DNA of 64,000 nucleotides from Lithobates sylvaticus (taxonomy: Eukaryota; Chordata; Amphibia; Anura; Ranidae), in contig CM053027.1 of assembly GCA_028564925.1 (NCBI GenBank), forward strand, positions 245,421,649-245,485,648, written 5' to 3'. The notes beneath the pieces were generated by a model. That model made no database searches. It was not told the origin of the DNA and was given only the letters and a program-made list of their open reading frames with translations. A program made the translations under genes and the position numbers. The first letter of the stretch is position 1. Each line of letters opens with the position of its first letter. This document shows, piece by piece, positions 21,623-32,771 of the stretch.

Positions 21623-22120
21623 TAAATAATTATCCCCTACCTGAAGGTTTTTGCCCCCTTATTTTGGTGTACCATACGGTAGACCAAGGCACACTTTCAG
21701 GTCTATTTCATGTTGGTAAATTTTGGGTTGTTCCTATATGTCATCTTTACTCATGTCGTCCGTAGGGCTCTAGACCATAAATTGGAAGGCCGGGTACCGG
21801 CCTGAAGTTATGGGAGGAGCCCGGAGGGTATTTAAGCAGCCCAAAGGCCGCCGGTCTTTGTCGGTTTCCTGTGCGTGATACCCACCCACCCTCCCCTTTT
21901 AAAAGCCTCTTCCAAGTATTCTTACCCCAGACTGAATACTCATTCCACATTATTCCATAACTACTTCTTATCATTCTTTATCTAGGGTATGCCCCCTTAT
22001 TTTGGTGTACCATACGGTAGACCAAGGCACACTTTCAGGTCTATTTCATGTTGGTGAGTTTTGTGGTGTTCCTATATGTCATCTTTACTCATGTCGTCCG
22101 TAGGGCTCTAGACCATAAAT

Positions 22121-23860
22121 ATATATATATATATATATATAAATCGTTTAAATCTTCTTATAGATATATAACGTCTTTGGAATGGGTTAATCCTCAAAAT
22201 GGTATTCCCATATATATTTTGCTCCCATATAAATTAAGCTTCCTGCAAGTCCTGTTGTAATAAGAGAATGAATATATGCAATCCAACAATGAGCTCACAG
22301 AACTCTCACCTCCACTCCTTGTAGTGTCAGCATAGAATTGCTATGGATAGCCTTTTCTCCTATTCCGATATCGGCCACCAGGGCACCCTCTGTCCCTGTA
22401 ATTAATTAAGCTGCACGGAACCTCCGTATCCATATCTGCACACTCCAATAATGATAAACTCACAAAGGAGTGAAAAGAGGAAAAAAAATACCTCCGATAG
22501 TGTAGTATGTCAAAACACTGAATATAGTTTATTAAATAAAAGCAGATTGGACTCTTACATAAATATATTGATTTAAAAGCAAAGAAAGTAAGTAACAATG
22601 TGGCGTTTTCTTGCCGTTCTCATGTCACTTCCGGTATTACAATCTATAGCCACTACCGGCCACTCCCTACGCGTTACGTCATCCACGTGACTTCATCAAG
22701 GGTACCGGATTGGCTGTTGTGGACTTCCTTATCAATAGCAAAACCGGAAATGCAAGTGCAGACATTTTCTTGTGGTCCTCTATATTCAACAACTGCGGCC
22801 ATTGTGTTGTAGCCCGCTGTATGACATAGACGAGGCTAAAAGTGACTGCTGTCCTCAAATAAACCACAAACTAATATAACCACAAACAGTCCCAATAATA
22901 ATAAAAGACGAGGAAGCAAATTGGATGATTGCACAAATAACTATCAATCAAAATCTGACACGGATAGTTGTCCTAATGGGAACTTTTGGCTTAAATTAAA
23001 AACTATAAATGGCGGGGGACCCACAGATGTAAAACATAGTCATAGTCCCTATCCTTTTTCTACAGAACACTAAATTTGTTTAAAATAAGGTTGCTCCAAG
23101 CGTCCCCCTTTTATTTTATAGACGTAGCATCCCCTTTTCCTTTTTAGCCTACTGATTATGGTTCAAGGGATATGCTAGAAATGGCAAATGCATACAGAAT
23201 TTTGCTATGAGTGTGGTTTTTGAACCAACACAATGAAGCAAAGGTAGCAGTAAACTTAAACGTCATCCCCAATCATTACATCATTAGACAAGCTCACCTT
23301 TATACTGATATTTGGCATTCCTTGTGTAAGCTGAAATAATTTTTATTAGGTGGGAAATTCAGGAATGTAGTATATTGACTAGAAGGAGCAACATTGGGAG
23401 CTCTGTAGTAATGCTTTTTGTGTCCTCAAGGGAGGTAATGTGTCTATTGGGAAATTAACTTTAATCACATATGGAATTCTTCCACTTTTAAATGCTTAAT
23501 TTTTTTACTTTATACATTTTCAGTGTTATTGATTGACCCTTTAATAAAATAGCTTTATTCAATAAAACATGTAGGGAATAGTTACTGGTATTTGCTATTG
23601 CTGATATTGTCTGACATTTGAATGCTACACAATCGTGTTATATTTAGGCAAAAGGGAAATTTAATGAACATTGTTAATCTGTTCATTTATTTTATTATTA
23701 TTTTTTTTTATGGGCTGAGGAATCTCTTAATTACTGCTTCTGTTCTATTCTGTTAATTATGTACAGTATATTAACATCCTATTTAATCAATAGCTCAACA
23801 AATTAACCATTGAATTTCTTTAAGTATATTTCTTTTTTTTTGTTCCGTTATTTTTTCTCT
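22121..23860. other. Noncoding flank with Penelope-like character
   Basis: An (AT)n run at 22121-22141 borders the DIRS-type fossil. A hammerhead-like motif lies on the minus strand at 22655-22712 (separate entry). From about 23000 to 23860 the sequence is AT-rich with no feature I can support. Confidence 0.4.
22655..22712 (-). ncRNA. Decayed hammerhead-ribozyme-like motif
   Basis: On the minus strand the order is CCC, TTGATGA, A, stem GTCA/TGAC, GTAAC, GCG and TA before GGG. Stem I can form from CCC with GGG and, further out, CCGG with CCGG and GCC with GGC. Compared with the hammerhead core (CUGANGA...GAAA) two core positions differ, so it is probably inactive. Penelope-like elements are known to carry such motifs in their noncoding repeats. 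Confidence 0.4.
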
Positions 23861-24018
23861 TCAAGTTAAAATGAGAGATGTATATTTGTACAATCATACC
23901 CTGTTTCTCGAATGCACCTACCGATCTCTCTGTTCTTATATATATATGTTCTTATATATTTTGTACTTGCATAAAATACCTCAATAAAACGTTTGTAAAC
24001 AAACAAAAATAAATAAAT
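23860..24018 (+). mobile_element. LINE 3' end remnant
   Basis: The sequence ends CCTCAATAAAACGTTTG followed by an A-rich tail (AAACAAACAAAAATAAATAA). This fits a 3' UTR with a polyadenylation signal from an L1-type element on the plus strand. No coding part is recognisable. Confidence 0.4.
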
Positions 24019-24330
24019 GAACCATTAAATGCACATCTCATTCTGTCCCACTGTGTCTTAATAAAGACATTTACTTATACATATCACACAACCAGGCTAT
24101 AGATTATTTGTCACTACCTGACACTGTCCATAATCTGTCTGTAGCAGGTGTCTTGTTTCTCCTGCGACCCCGCCAAGCTGGCCGCCGCAATGTACACGGG
24201 GGGGGGGGGGTACACATGGGGGATCAGGGACAGGGACAAAAGTAAGGGGGCCAACTATAAAATGCAATTGTATATATACACATACACACACATATACACA
24301 ATGCCTTGAAAAAGTATTGGTGGTTGTAGC

Positions 24331-24765
24331 CATGTGAAGGGGAGGACAGAGTGGAGCAACCAGGTGGAGGGGAGAACAGAGTGGAGCAGCCAGGTGGGGG
24401 AGGACAGAGTGGAGCAGCCAGGTGGGGGGCAGGACAGTGTGGAGCAGCCAGGTGAAGGGGAGGACAGAGGGGAGCAGCCAGGTGGATGGGTGGACAGAGT
24501 GGAGCAGCCAGGTGGAAGGGAGGACAGGGTGAATGCAGCCAGGTAGAGGGGAGTACAGAGTGGAGCAGCCAGGTGGAAGGGAGGACAGACTGGAGCACCC
24601 AGGTAGAGGGGAGTACAGAGTGGAGCAGCCAGGTGGAGGGGAGGACAGAGTGAATGCAGCCAGGTAAAGGGGAGGACAGGGTGAATGCAGACAGGTGGAG
24701 GGGAGGACAAAGTAGAGCAGCCAGGTGGAGGGGAGGGCAGAGTGAATGCAGCCAGGTGGAGGGGT
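24331..24765. repeat. 30-bp minisatellite
   Basis: There are about 14-15 units of the theme AGTGGAGCAGCCAGGTGGAG plus GGGAGGACAG. A variant (GTGAATGCAGCCAGGTGGAG) becomes common toward the right. ORFs on both strands follow the repeat period. Confidence 0.93.
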
Positions 24766-25403
24766 TACACTGTCACACCAGTGATAAGGTTCTGTCCCTC
24801 TATAGAAGCCTTCATCCCGGTCCTCACACCTGGAGGCAAGTTCTTACCTTGGAGGATAATAATAGAATCACTGGCACTTTCTCTCTGGCTCCCTCCACCT
24901 GACAGCCTCGTGGTCCCTCTTCTCCTCTCCCGGTCCTCTCTCCCCTCCTCCTATTTCCCCTCCCGCTCGGCATGCTGGGGGCTGCATTCATTTCTCAGGG
25001 AATTTTCCTGGGCTCGCTGGTATCCGGGACTGCAAGTCCCATAATCCTCCAAGTGTTTGTTTCCCATTGGCCCTGAATGTGGCCAATAGGCGCGCATATT
25101 ACCGGGGGGGGGTGAATGAGAGCCGCTCGGCTGGAGAAGAAGTCTGTCAGTTTTGGCGCTACTGCCCTGTGTCCTGTGTCAGCAGCGGCTGATGAAGGTC
25201 GACACCCGCTACACAAAAAAAAGTGTTTTAATTGGGGGGCACATAAGAGGGCATAGTATAATGTTGGTGGGGCCATGGCCCCCTCTGCCCTCCCTAGTGA
25301 AGCCACTGGAGCTGACTTACATAGAGCTGCTTGCAACCTCCTATGTGTCCCTAAGGAAGAAAGCCAATAAAAGGAGCAGTTACATGAGCCAATAAGCGGG
25401 ACT
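24766..25403. other. Unassigned GC-richer sequence, possible hAT right end
   Basis: A G-tract occurs at 25101-25110. Near 25270-25314 the sequence GGCCATGGCCCCCTCTGCCC ends in CTAGTGAAGCCACTG, which reads CAGTGGCTTCACTAG inward and resembles a hAT-type terminus. No matching left end was found. No gene is supported. Confidence 0.35.
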
Positions 25404-25407
25404 TTAA

Positions 25408-26336
25408 CCACTTCAGCCCCGGAAGGATTTACCCCCTTCCTGACCAATCCGTTTTTGGCGATACGGCACTGTGTTGCTTTAACTGACAATTGCACGGTCA
25501 TGCGAAGTTGTACTCAAACAAACTGTTTGTCCTTTTTTCCCACAAATAGAGCTTTCTTTTGGTGGTATTTGATCACCTCTGCAGTTTTTACTTTTTGTAC
25601 TATAAACAAAAGAAGAGCGAAAATTTTGAAAGAAAACGCAATATTTTTTACTTTTTGCTATAACAAATATCCCAAATTAAAAAAAAAAAATAATAATTTC
25701 TTCATCAGTTTAGGCCGATATATATTCTTCTACATATTTTTGGTAAAACAAAATGCAATAAACGTATATTGATTGGTTTACGCAAAAGTTATAGCATCTA
25801 CAAAATAGGGGCTAGATTTATGGCATTTTTTATTATTATTATTTTTTTACTAGTAATGGCAGAGATCTGCAAATTTTATCGGGACTGCGGCATTGCGGTG
25901 GACAGATCAGACACTTATCACACATTTTTGGGACCATTGACAATTACACAGTGATCAGTGCTATAAAAATGCACTGATTACTGTATAAATATCACTGGCA
26001 GAGAAGGGGTTAACACTAGGGGGCGATCAAGGGGTTAATTGTGTTCCCTCAGTGTGTGTTTTAACTGTGGGGGGATGGGACTGACTTTGGGAGGAGACCA
26101 ATAGTTATTCCTGTATACGAGGAACAACAGATCAGTCTCCTTATCCCTGACAGAATGGAGATTTGTGTGTTTACACACACAAATCTCCATTCTCGCTCTG
26201 TCAGGAGCGATTGCACATGCTCAGCGGTGCGTGTGTGTCCCCTATACTCATTAAAGCACCCGCCATACAGCTACACTGATTTGCGCAGGAGTGCCATTCT
26301 GCTGCCGTCAATCGTTGGCGGGCAGTCAGAAAAAGG
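25408..26336. mobile_element. TTAA-flanked nonautonomous element
   Basis: TTAA flanks both sides (25404-25407 and 26337-26340), and the left end is CCACTTCAGCCCC. The interior shares long blocks with the element at 51492-52409 (ACAAATAGAGCTTTCTTTTG, TTTTTACTTTTTGCTATAA, AGTTTAGGCCGATA), partly in the opposite orientation. TTAA target duplication is typical of piggyBac. No transposase is present, and the assignment rests on the target site. Confidence 0.6.
26147..26204. repeat. Near-perfect 58-nt hairpin
   Basis: AGAATGGAGATTTGTGTGT and ACACACAAATCTCCATTCT are perfect 19-bp arms around a 4-base loop (26152-26193). The outer flanks CTGACAG and CTGTCAG extend the stem past a short internal loop. 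The size is pre-miRNA-like. It lies inside the TTAA-flanked element. Confidence 0.75.
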
Positions 26337-26340
26337 TTAA

Positions 26341-27045
26341 CAAGCTGCAGGAAGTAGCTGCAAGGTCTCTGGAATATGAAGTCTCAGCACAAAGTAGCCT
26401 CACTGACTTTTACAGAGACAGCATTCTCTGTGGGCAGGAAAGTAAAAGACTCAATTTTGTAATTCCTGAAGAGAGTCAGTCATCATGAGGCAGTGAAAGA
26501 GATCAGACCTGAAGGAGAGATGCTGTCTCTCAGATGATCTCCCCATGCAATTCAGACCTCCAATGCCAGTCGGGCATCCAGGCTGAGAGAGGGGGATTCC
26601 AAGGTGCATATCGAGGCGCACCTGCACCGACGGTGAAGCGTTCCAGTGTGAGGTGACTAGTCGGGTCACCAGGAAAGCCTGCTGTTCTGAGAAGTTTGTT
26701 TGGGCCTTGATCACAGGATTTGGTAAAAATAACGATGCTTTACAGCTAACGCCCTAGGCGGCGCAGTGTGAAAGGGGTCTAAGTGCCCCAAAGAGAGTGG
26801 CTAGCTAAAGACACCAAATCTTATCTTTTCTTCAAAAGGACTGAAGCCACTAGTGCCATACGGATCCACACACACATATTCTGGGCTCTGCATATGCATT
26901 GGGTGTGTGGGACAGTTTATCTAGAAAGTTAAGCCATTACTTGTTGACTTGAATAAAGTGTTTAAAGTTGGGCCTGTGGTGTCAGTGGGCAGAAGAGAGA
27001 GCCCTGACACAAAGGGAGTCATTCCTCTGCTCTCCTCCTGCCTGG
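26341..27045. other. No gene; possible MITE right end
   Basis: The word GCGCAGTGTGAAAGGGGTCT followed by AAGTG near 26763-26787 resembles a MITE terminus, but no matching left end was located. Otherwise nothing is supported. Confidence 0.35.
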
Positions 27046-27060
27046 ACTCATAGAGCTAAC

Positions 27061-27657
27061 ATGAGTAAATTTTGGCCTCTTCTTCTGGCTGACACCTCTA
27101 TTAGTAAATTTGTGAGATCAGACCCTGACATCACGTATCGTCATTCCCCATCTCTAAGAGATCGACTGATAAAAAGTCACCACTCCCCTAAAAAAACATA
27201 CACTGAACGTGAATCGGGCACTTTTTCATGTGGACACTGTGACCTTTGTCAATTTGTCGCCAACTCAAAAACGGTTTGTTTACCTGATGGTTCCACATAC
27301 AACATTCAACATCATGTTGATTGTAGAACCATACGGGTTGTCTACCTAGCCCAATGCAGATGTGGGGCTTTTTATGTTGGGAAAACCAAGCGACCTTTCT
27401 AGGTTCGCATCCGTGATCATATTAAACCAATGCAAAAACGTGTCACAACAATGGCAATTAATAGGCATATTGGAGCTATACACAATTTTGATCCACACTA
27501 TATTTGTTTTGCGGCCTTGGAACATGTGGAAACACATGTAAGAGGCGGTGGCATAGATGAAAAACTGATCCAGTTAGAAACCAAATGGATGCATAACCTT
27601 AATGCTATTCATTTTCCAGGACTCAACGAATATATTAGCTATAAACCTTTTCTATAA
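27061..27657 (+). pseudogene. Penelope-like GIY-YIG endonuclease fragment
   Basis: The translation carries the linker FWPLLLADTSISKF, the cysteine motif CGHCDLCQFV, and the GIY-YIG start VVYLAQCRCGAFYVGKTKRP. It continues with VRIRDHIKPM, a histidine-bearing helix and the C-terminal ETKWMHNLNAIHFPGLNEY. This is the nicking domain that Penelope-like elements use to prime reverse transcription. The upstream polymerase is absent and the frame has about one break, so the fragment is dead. It is distinct in sequence from the copy at 32772-34652 and belongs to a different lineage of the same order. Confidence 0.8.
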
Positions 27658-28203
27658 ACACTATACGATGAAAGGGATAGTAAATTGCTTGTTTATTTCA
27701 TTTTAATTACTTTGATGGGACTGTATCAACCTATGCACCCATAATTATGGCTGCGTTGGTTGCTTCACCCCCTCTTGATCTGTCAATTCTTGCTTTGGTG
27801 TTTGTCGTTTAAACCCCCCCCCCCCCCTGCTGCATTGCGGCTGTTTTGCCTGAATTGTGGTGAAACTGTCTGGGCCACTGAAATTCCAGTTATAGTTCTA
27901 AACCATTTGTATCCACATCTTTAATTTATATCATTATATAAAAATATATATATATATTTTTTAACAGGACATAAATATTGTAAATATAGTGCCTATCGTA
28001 CAATCTATATGTAATTCAATGAGGTTATTATGTCAAATTAATTTTTTTGATTGTATTATCTCCTCTTACTGCTAGCTTTATATAAAGTGTATGTCTCATC
28101 CATTGGAATAGATCATGGCTAGCCTTGGCCACATGACGTGCTCTTTATATCCTGGGCTTTGCCGCTGGCTTTTTCCCTCTCCAATTGTAGGGAATAATAT
28201 TGC

Positions 28204-28476
28204 TTTTTTTTTTTTAATTCTTTATTTCTCCAAAGGGATACATTACAGACAAAATATACATTACTTCAACCATTTGTATTTACTGAAATTTGACTTCATT
28301 CCAATTTCTCACTCAGGTCTACTATCCCTTTTCTCTTTTTATGTTTTATACATATAAAACCTAACCAGTTCCCCTATGCCTCTTGTTAATCTGTGGGCCC
28401 TAGTTCCTAAGGATCCCTAGAGGCCTCCCCTAACCAAAGGGCGATAAAACAAGAAAGAGAAAAAAAAAAAAAAAAA
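28204..28476 (-). mobile_element. LINE-like 3' fragment bounded by T- and A-runs
   Basis: GGAATAATATTGC (28191-28203) and GGAATGATATTGC (28477-28489) flank the insert as a 13-bp target duplication with one mismatch. The insert begins with ~12 T and AATTCTTTATTTCTCC, as expected for a minus-strand LINE tail, but also ends in ~17 A. It has no coding content. Confidence 0.55.
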
Positions 28477-29799
28477 GGAATGATATTGCACTCTGCGAGC
28501 CTTGGACTTCTCAGGGTCCCATCCCCGCTCAGGTTCTGCAGCGATCCACTATGTATGTCCCGTGATGGCTGGCTCTCCTCTTTATTTCCATCATTAGATA
28601 CCCCCAGCTGGCTTAATTTGACGCTGTTGTTGGCTGTATGGACACCCAAGGGTTGGCGCCACCTTTACGCCAACCCACCTCTAGCCCCCACACTCACTAC
28701 ACTACTCTCCTGTCTTGATACATCTGACATCACACATCAGCGCTTTCACTATCTAATCCGCTGTTATTACATCCCTCATCCTGTGGGGACTGTATTGGCA
28801 TTGTGTGCGCCTGTGGAGTGCCCGCTGCCGTCTAGCGATGCGCGCACACTGTACAGGCACTATGGGTAGTGTAGGCCATGCGCTCTTTCACATGTGCGCA
28901 TGCGCGGCCGGCTAATTTGTCCGCTTCCTGATCGGCTTAACGCCGATCAGGTGTGGGGGGTATTTAAGACCTGCAAGTCTGCACATTCAGTGTGATGGAC
29001 TCAGGGGCGTCGGTACACCATGCTGTTTCGTTGTTCAGGTCAGTTACTTACTAATTTTAATACAGTTAAACCCCTCTACTTTTTTACTCTCTGAATTGGC
29101 TACTGTTGATTCCTCTTTGCTATAGACCATGGCCTAAGTTTTGTCTTACAAACTAGCAACAACAACTAACTTGCCATCTGTTTTCAATGACCACATCATG
29201 TTCACCTTTACATTAATAGGTGAGCGTTTCTTTTTTGCTCAATCCTTAATATGCACCAATCTGTGCTGTGTTTAATATAGTACTGCTAAAGTACTCATAT
29301 GCTTTTTTTATGTGCATTCTTGATTCCAGTTACTGTACAATTGGCTAGTGCTGGCCATTTATATCCAACATGCTTTATCATTCCAATTTACCCGACGCCC
29401 CTCTATATTAACTACTCCAAATGTTTTTGGTAAGCTCTATTGAGGCTATGCTAGCCCCCTATCATTTAACGAGATTAGTTATTCTCCTTAAATATACATT
29501 TTTTGCTTATGACGTTATTTTACCCTACCAGGTCCCGAATGCCCCCTACAGCCATAGAAGTGACGCTTAAGTTTTGACTGCTGTACTGGGGTTCTAATCT
29601 GGGGTTTGCCTTGCCAATCCTGGGGTATGTATTTGGGGATTTGCTGAGTCCTGGGCCTGATTCAATGAGGGTGGGGCTTTGTTTACTGACCACGTCATGT
29701 GGCCAATGTTTAACAATAATGATTGGACATTATAGTTATTATGCAACTAATGATATTTTTGTACTTGTTCCTTAGCAATTTTATTGCGGTACAGATAAT

Positions 29800-29850
29800 C
29801 TTCACTATCCTGAGGAAGCCAATGCTGGCGAAACATGTCGGTTAAATCCA
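29800..29850 (+). ncRNA. Hammerhead-ribozyme-like motif (Penelope-associated)
   Basis: The core is CTGAGGA (29810-29816), one extra A, stem II GCC/GGC (29818-29820 with 29827-29829), GAAA, then ACATGTC with predicted cleavage after C29839. Stem III would be the palindromic ACATGT, which is too short to close alone but able to pair between two molecules. Stem I is weak (ATC with GGT next to the core). It follows the layout of the motif at 35694-35760. Confidence 0.5.
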
Positions 29851-30121
29851 AACAAAGTTTTGTCTCTACCTTTGATCTATGTATTACATAGGTCTATTAG
29901 CCCCCTTTCCATATAATTATATGTAGAATATGTGTTATATGTATTGTACTTTATCTGTTTATTGTGATTTTCATATCACTGTCCATTTTTTGTTCTAAAA
30001 TAAAAATTGTTTTTTACTATAACTTGTGAGTATTTTCATATTGCTGGTACCATAATAATCCCCTTTACCTATCCCTGTTCACCCTTACATAACCTGAGTA
30101 AAGGTAACCAATCCGATTTAA

Positions 30122-30718
30122 AGTGGTTGTAAACCCTCCACTACAACTTAATCTCTTTAAAATCTACATAGCACAGGCAGCTGATTGCTGCCAGTGAAAG
30201 TGCACTCACTGTTTTGGTTTCCATAGTAATCGCCCTGCAATGTTCAGTGACGTCAGCCGCGATTGTGCACTAGGTACAATGTTTAATGGCACACTGTGGG
30301 TGCCGCTTCTGTCTGCTCTGCATGCCAGGTCATTAGCATCCCCTGTCTTCCTCTCAGAACGGCACAGAGGGAAGTATTGCGATGCTTCTCCCCTTTTGAT
30401 TTGCTATCAGCTATGGGTTCGCTCTGTTGCTGTAGTAACGAAAATCCACATAGAGGCTTGGTTTCGACGCTACGGCGCATGCGCAAGATTTGTAAAAGCA
30501 ATCATAGTAAGGGCGGAAATGACGTCCTGAATTGATTCAAGAAACAGCAGTAGAAATGGCACGGCCAATACCCGGAAGAGAAGATAATCTAAATAAGATA
30601 AAAAAGTTATTTACTAACCTAATTTTTGGCCGATTTATAAGTGTTTTCATTTGCAATACTTAGCAGTATATATAAATTGAAAAAAGAAAAGAAAAATCAT
30701 CCGGGGTAAACTTCCTCT
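30122..30718. mobile_element. TTAA-flanked MITE-like repeat
   Basis: TTAA occurs at 30118-30121 and 30719-30722. The ends AGTGGTTGTAAACCC and GGGGTAAACTTCCTC are imperfect inverted repeats. The interior is noncoding, with GC-rich patches around 30250-30540. It is probably piggyBac-like by target site, at low certainty. Confidence 0.5.
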
Positions 30719-30724
30719 TTAAAG

Positions 30725-32533
30725 TGTCATATTGTGCTTTATTTACCATTTAAGTGTGCCTATGCTCTTGGGGACATTCTCAGGTTTGGAATCTCCTGAA
30801 AGCAGCTTGAATATAGGATTGAGAGCTATATTCTTCTTAAATCTCAGTTATTGCTCTCTAGTTGATTACTTGGCTATATACTGTTACTGTCTGTTATTCT
30901 TCCACAGAAATATTGCAGTAAAGACAACTTCTGTGTTTTATCACAATGTGTGTGTTTCTCATTGGTGTGCCAGAGGGGGCTGAGGCTGTTATTAGGGTTG
31001 AGAGTCAGAGTAACGGACTGAATATACAAAAGCAGCTCCTTCATGTATATCACTACATGTTGATATACGTGAATTAAAAAATTTAAGTTTACAGTTCTCT
31101 ATTTTCTATTAAAATGGGCTGAATATATTTTGTACACAGCTACAGTATGTTCTATTTAGTAGAGATTACTAAATAACTAGATTATACAACATGTTTTGAG
31201 AGGTTATACATGTGAGTGAAAAGTTTACACAGTTCTCAAGCTGAAGTATATGTCTCACGTTGTGAAAGCAGTTGGATCCTGAAGAAATCTTCACTGCAGA
31301 GATGACAGTTCTTCTCCCTAGTTCTGAACCTCTGGTTCTGGAAGGGGTAATAGCTTTAGGCCTCAGGCTAAATTCAACAGAAAAAGTCCTCCCCCCAAAA
31401 AATAAGAATCTATACCAGATCCTTATCTGAGCATGCAGCCTGGCTGGACAAATAAAGGGAGGGGCAATGAGCATGTGCAGCCTTCCCCCAAACCATACCG
31501 GACCACGTGCAATCAACATAGGGTAGCTTGCCAGGTTGGAATGTGGATGTTGATATGAAATGTGATTTTTAGCTGCAGGTCGCTGTGTACAGCATCACTG
31601 ATTTCTATATTGCTTCAGTACATACTTCTGTGTACAATATATAACTACATTTAGTCACAAATACTGCCATATATATGTAATGAGCACATTGTACAGATCA
31701 GAGCTATCCAGGTCCTTTCCTTGAGGTCAAGAGGCATCACAAGTCAATACACCTGAATTTAGCCTGAAAATTACATACAGACACAGTTCATGATCAAGAT
31801 GCAGATGAAGTGGGTGGGAGAGAGCTTGAGCAGGTAAGGGTAAGGAAAAAAACATAAACTACATGGCACCTACTGTACACCCTGTTATGGGGAATCACTT
31901 TGGGAAGTGTGTTGGGGGAGTTGTCCTGTCAGGTAGACTGTATGGAGTCCCTGATTTCCAGTGGTTGTTTCATTACTTTCTGAAATATAATAAAACATTT
32001 TGGAGGTTGCCTACTGACTAAGCTGTATGTTACATCATTTAAGTGATGCTATGCTGGATGCTTGGCTTAAACATAATTTTAATTGGCAAAAAGACAGTTT
32101 GGGGTATTGAATGCTTTCTATTGTTTAGCAAGCATGTTCGTCTTATTTATTCACTTACAAGATACTGTCTAATTTTTTTTTTTTTTATTTAGTAGAAATT
32201 TAAAAAATTATAATGTGTATAGAGTGCAAAACGTTTTAAATGACAATTGCACTTGTGTTTTAAAATTAATATTGTATTTTCCCACATAAACTATGTTTTT
32301 ACAATTGTCTGCCTTTTGCATTTCTGTCGCTATGTAACACATATAGAGTAGGTGTTATTCCAATTTGGCAGCAATTTTTGCTGGTTTTAAGCAAAATGCG
32401 TCTAAGCAGCACTGTAGAGCAAAAGTAGAGGCACATTTTAATGGAAAGCAAATTCAGCTAATTTGCAGGAAAATCAGTTTTGAAAAAGAATTCCAACTTT
32501 CTAGGTGCAAAAATGAAAAATTGCATGTCATCT
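30725..32533. other. AT-rich noncoding DNA
   Basis: No gene is supported. A foldback-arm fragment lies at 31385-31525 (separate entry). The rest lacks coding frames or structured repeats that I can identify. Confidence 0.5.
31385..31525. repeat. Diverged fragment of the foldback-arm repeat
   Basis: CTATACCAGATCCTTATCTG, AGCATGCAGCCTGGCTGGAC and CCATACCGGACCACGTGCAA match, with drift, the arm sequence at 46000-46110 and 50130-50240 (CCATACCAGACCCTTATCCG, AGCACGCAGCCTGGCAGG). It is a lone, old fragment. Confidence 0.7.
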
Positions 32534-32692
32534 CTAGGGATAGGCGAATGGTTCGGCCCGATCATAAGTTCGGACCAAACTTTGGCTGTTTGGATGTTCT
32601 GCGAACACCGAACAATATGCAGTGTTTGGGGCAAATTCAGAACACTGTTAAAGTCTATGGGACATTAACATGAAAATTCAAAAGTGTTCATT
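32534..32692 (+). repeat. Ac-like hAT/foldback terminal fragment
   Basis: It starts TAGGGATAGGCGAATGGTTC and contains GAACACCGAACAATATGCAG and GTTAAAGTCTATGGGAC. This is the same terminal region as at 49483 and 52852 (TAGGGATGAGCC...). It is cut off at TTAA (32693-32696), where the next element begins. Confidence 0.65.
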
Positions 32693-32771
32693 TTAACCAC
32701 CTGCCTACCGTGCACTAACACCCCCTTCCTGCCCAAGCCATTTTTCATCTTTCAGCGCTGTCGCACTTTGA

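Larger units (their letters stand above)
16427..22120 (+). mobile_element. DIRS/Ngaro-type tyrosine-recombinase retroelement fossil
   Basis: Family and parts: it has split direct repeats in the order A1 - internal - B1 - A2 - B2. A1 is 16427-16526 and A2 is 21781-21880, about 100 bases each starting ATTGGAAGGCCGGGTA. B1 is 21653-21780 and B2 is 21991-22120, both starting GCCCCCTTATTTTGG. This arrangement is known from Ngaro/PAT-type elements. The internal part contains a tandem leader array, a gag-like frame, RT/RNase H-like sequence and a tyrosine recombinase. It is broken, with several breaks. The A and B copies remain very similar, so the insertion does not look ancient. Confidence 0.85.
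27046..30020 (+). mobile_element. Penelope-like element remnant
   Basis: The insertion starts in the C-terminal part of the Penelope polyprotein, continues with a ~2.3 kb noncoding 3' region, contains a hammerhead-like motif at 29800-29850, and ends near AAAATTGTTTTTTACTATAA. It is interrupted by a small LINE-like insert at 28204-28476. Other than the endonuclease fragment, no protein is encoded. Confidence 0.6.

Noticed and set aside
25180-25225. GCTGATGAAGGTCGACACC as another hammerhead
   Set aside because: The CTGATGA word is present, but there is no GAAA box or stem II, so it does not fit the motif.
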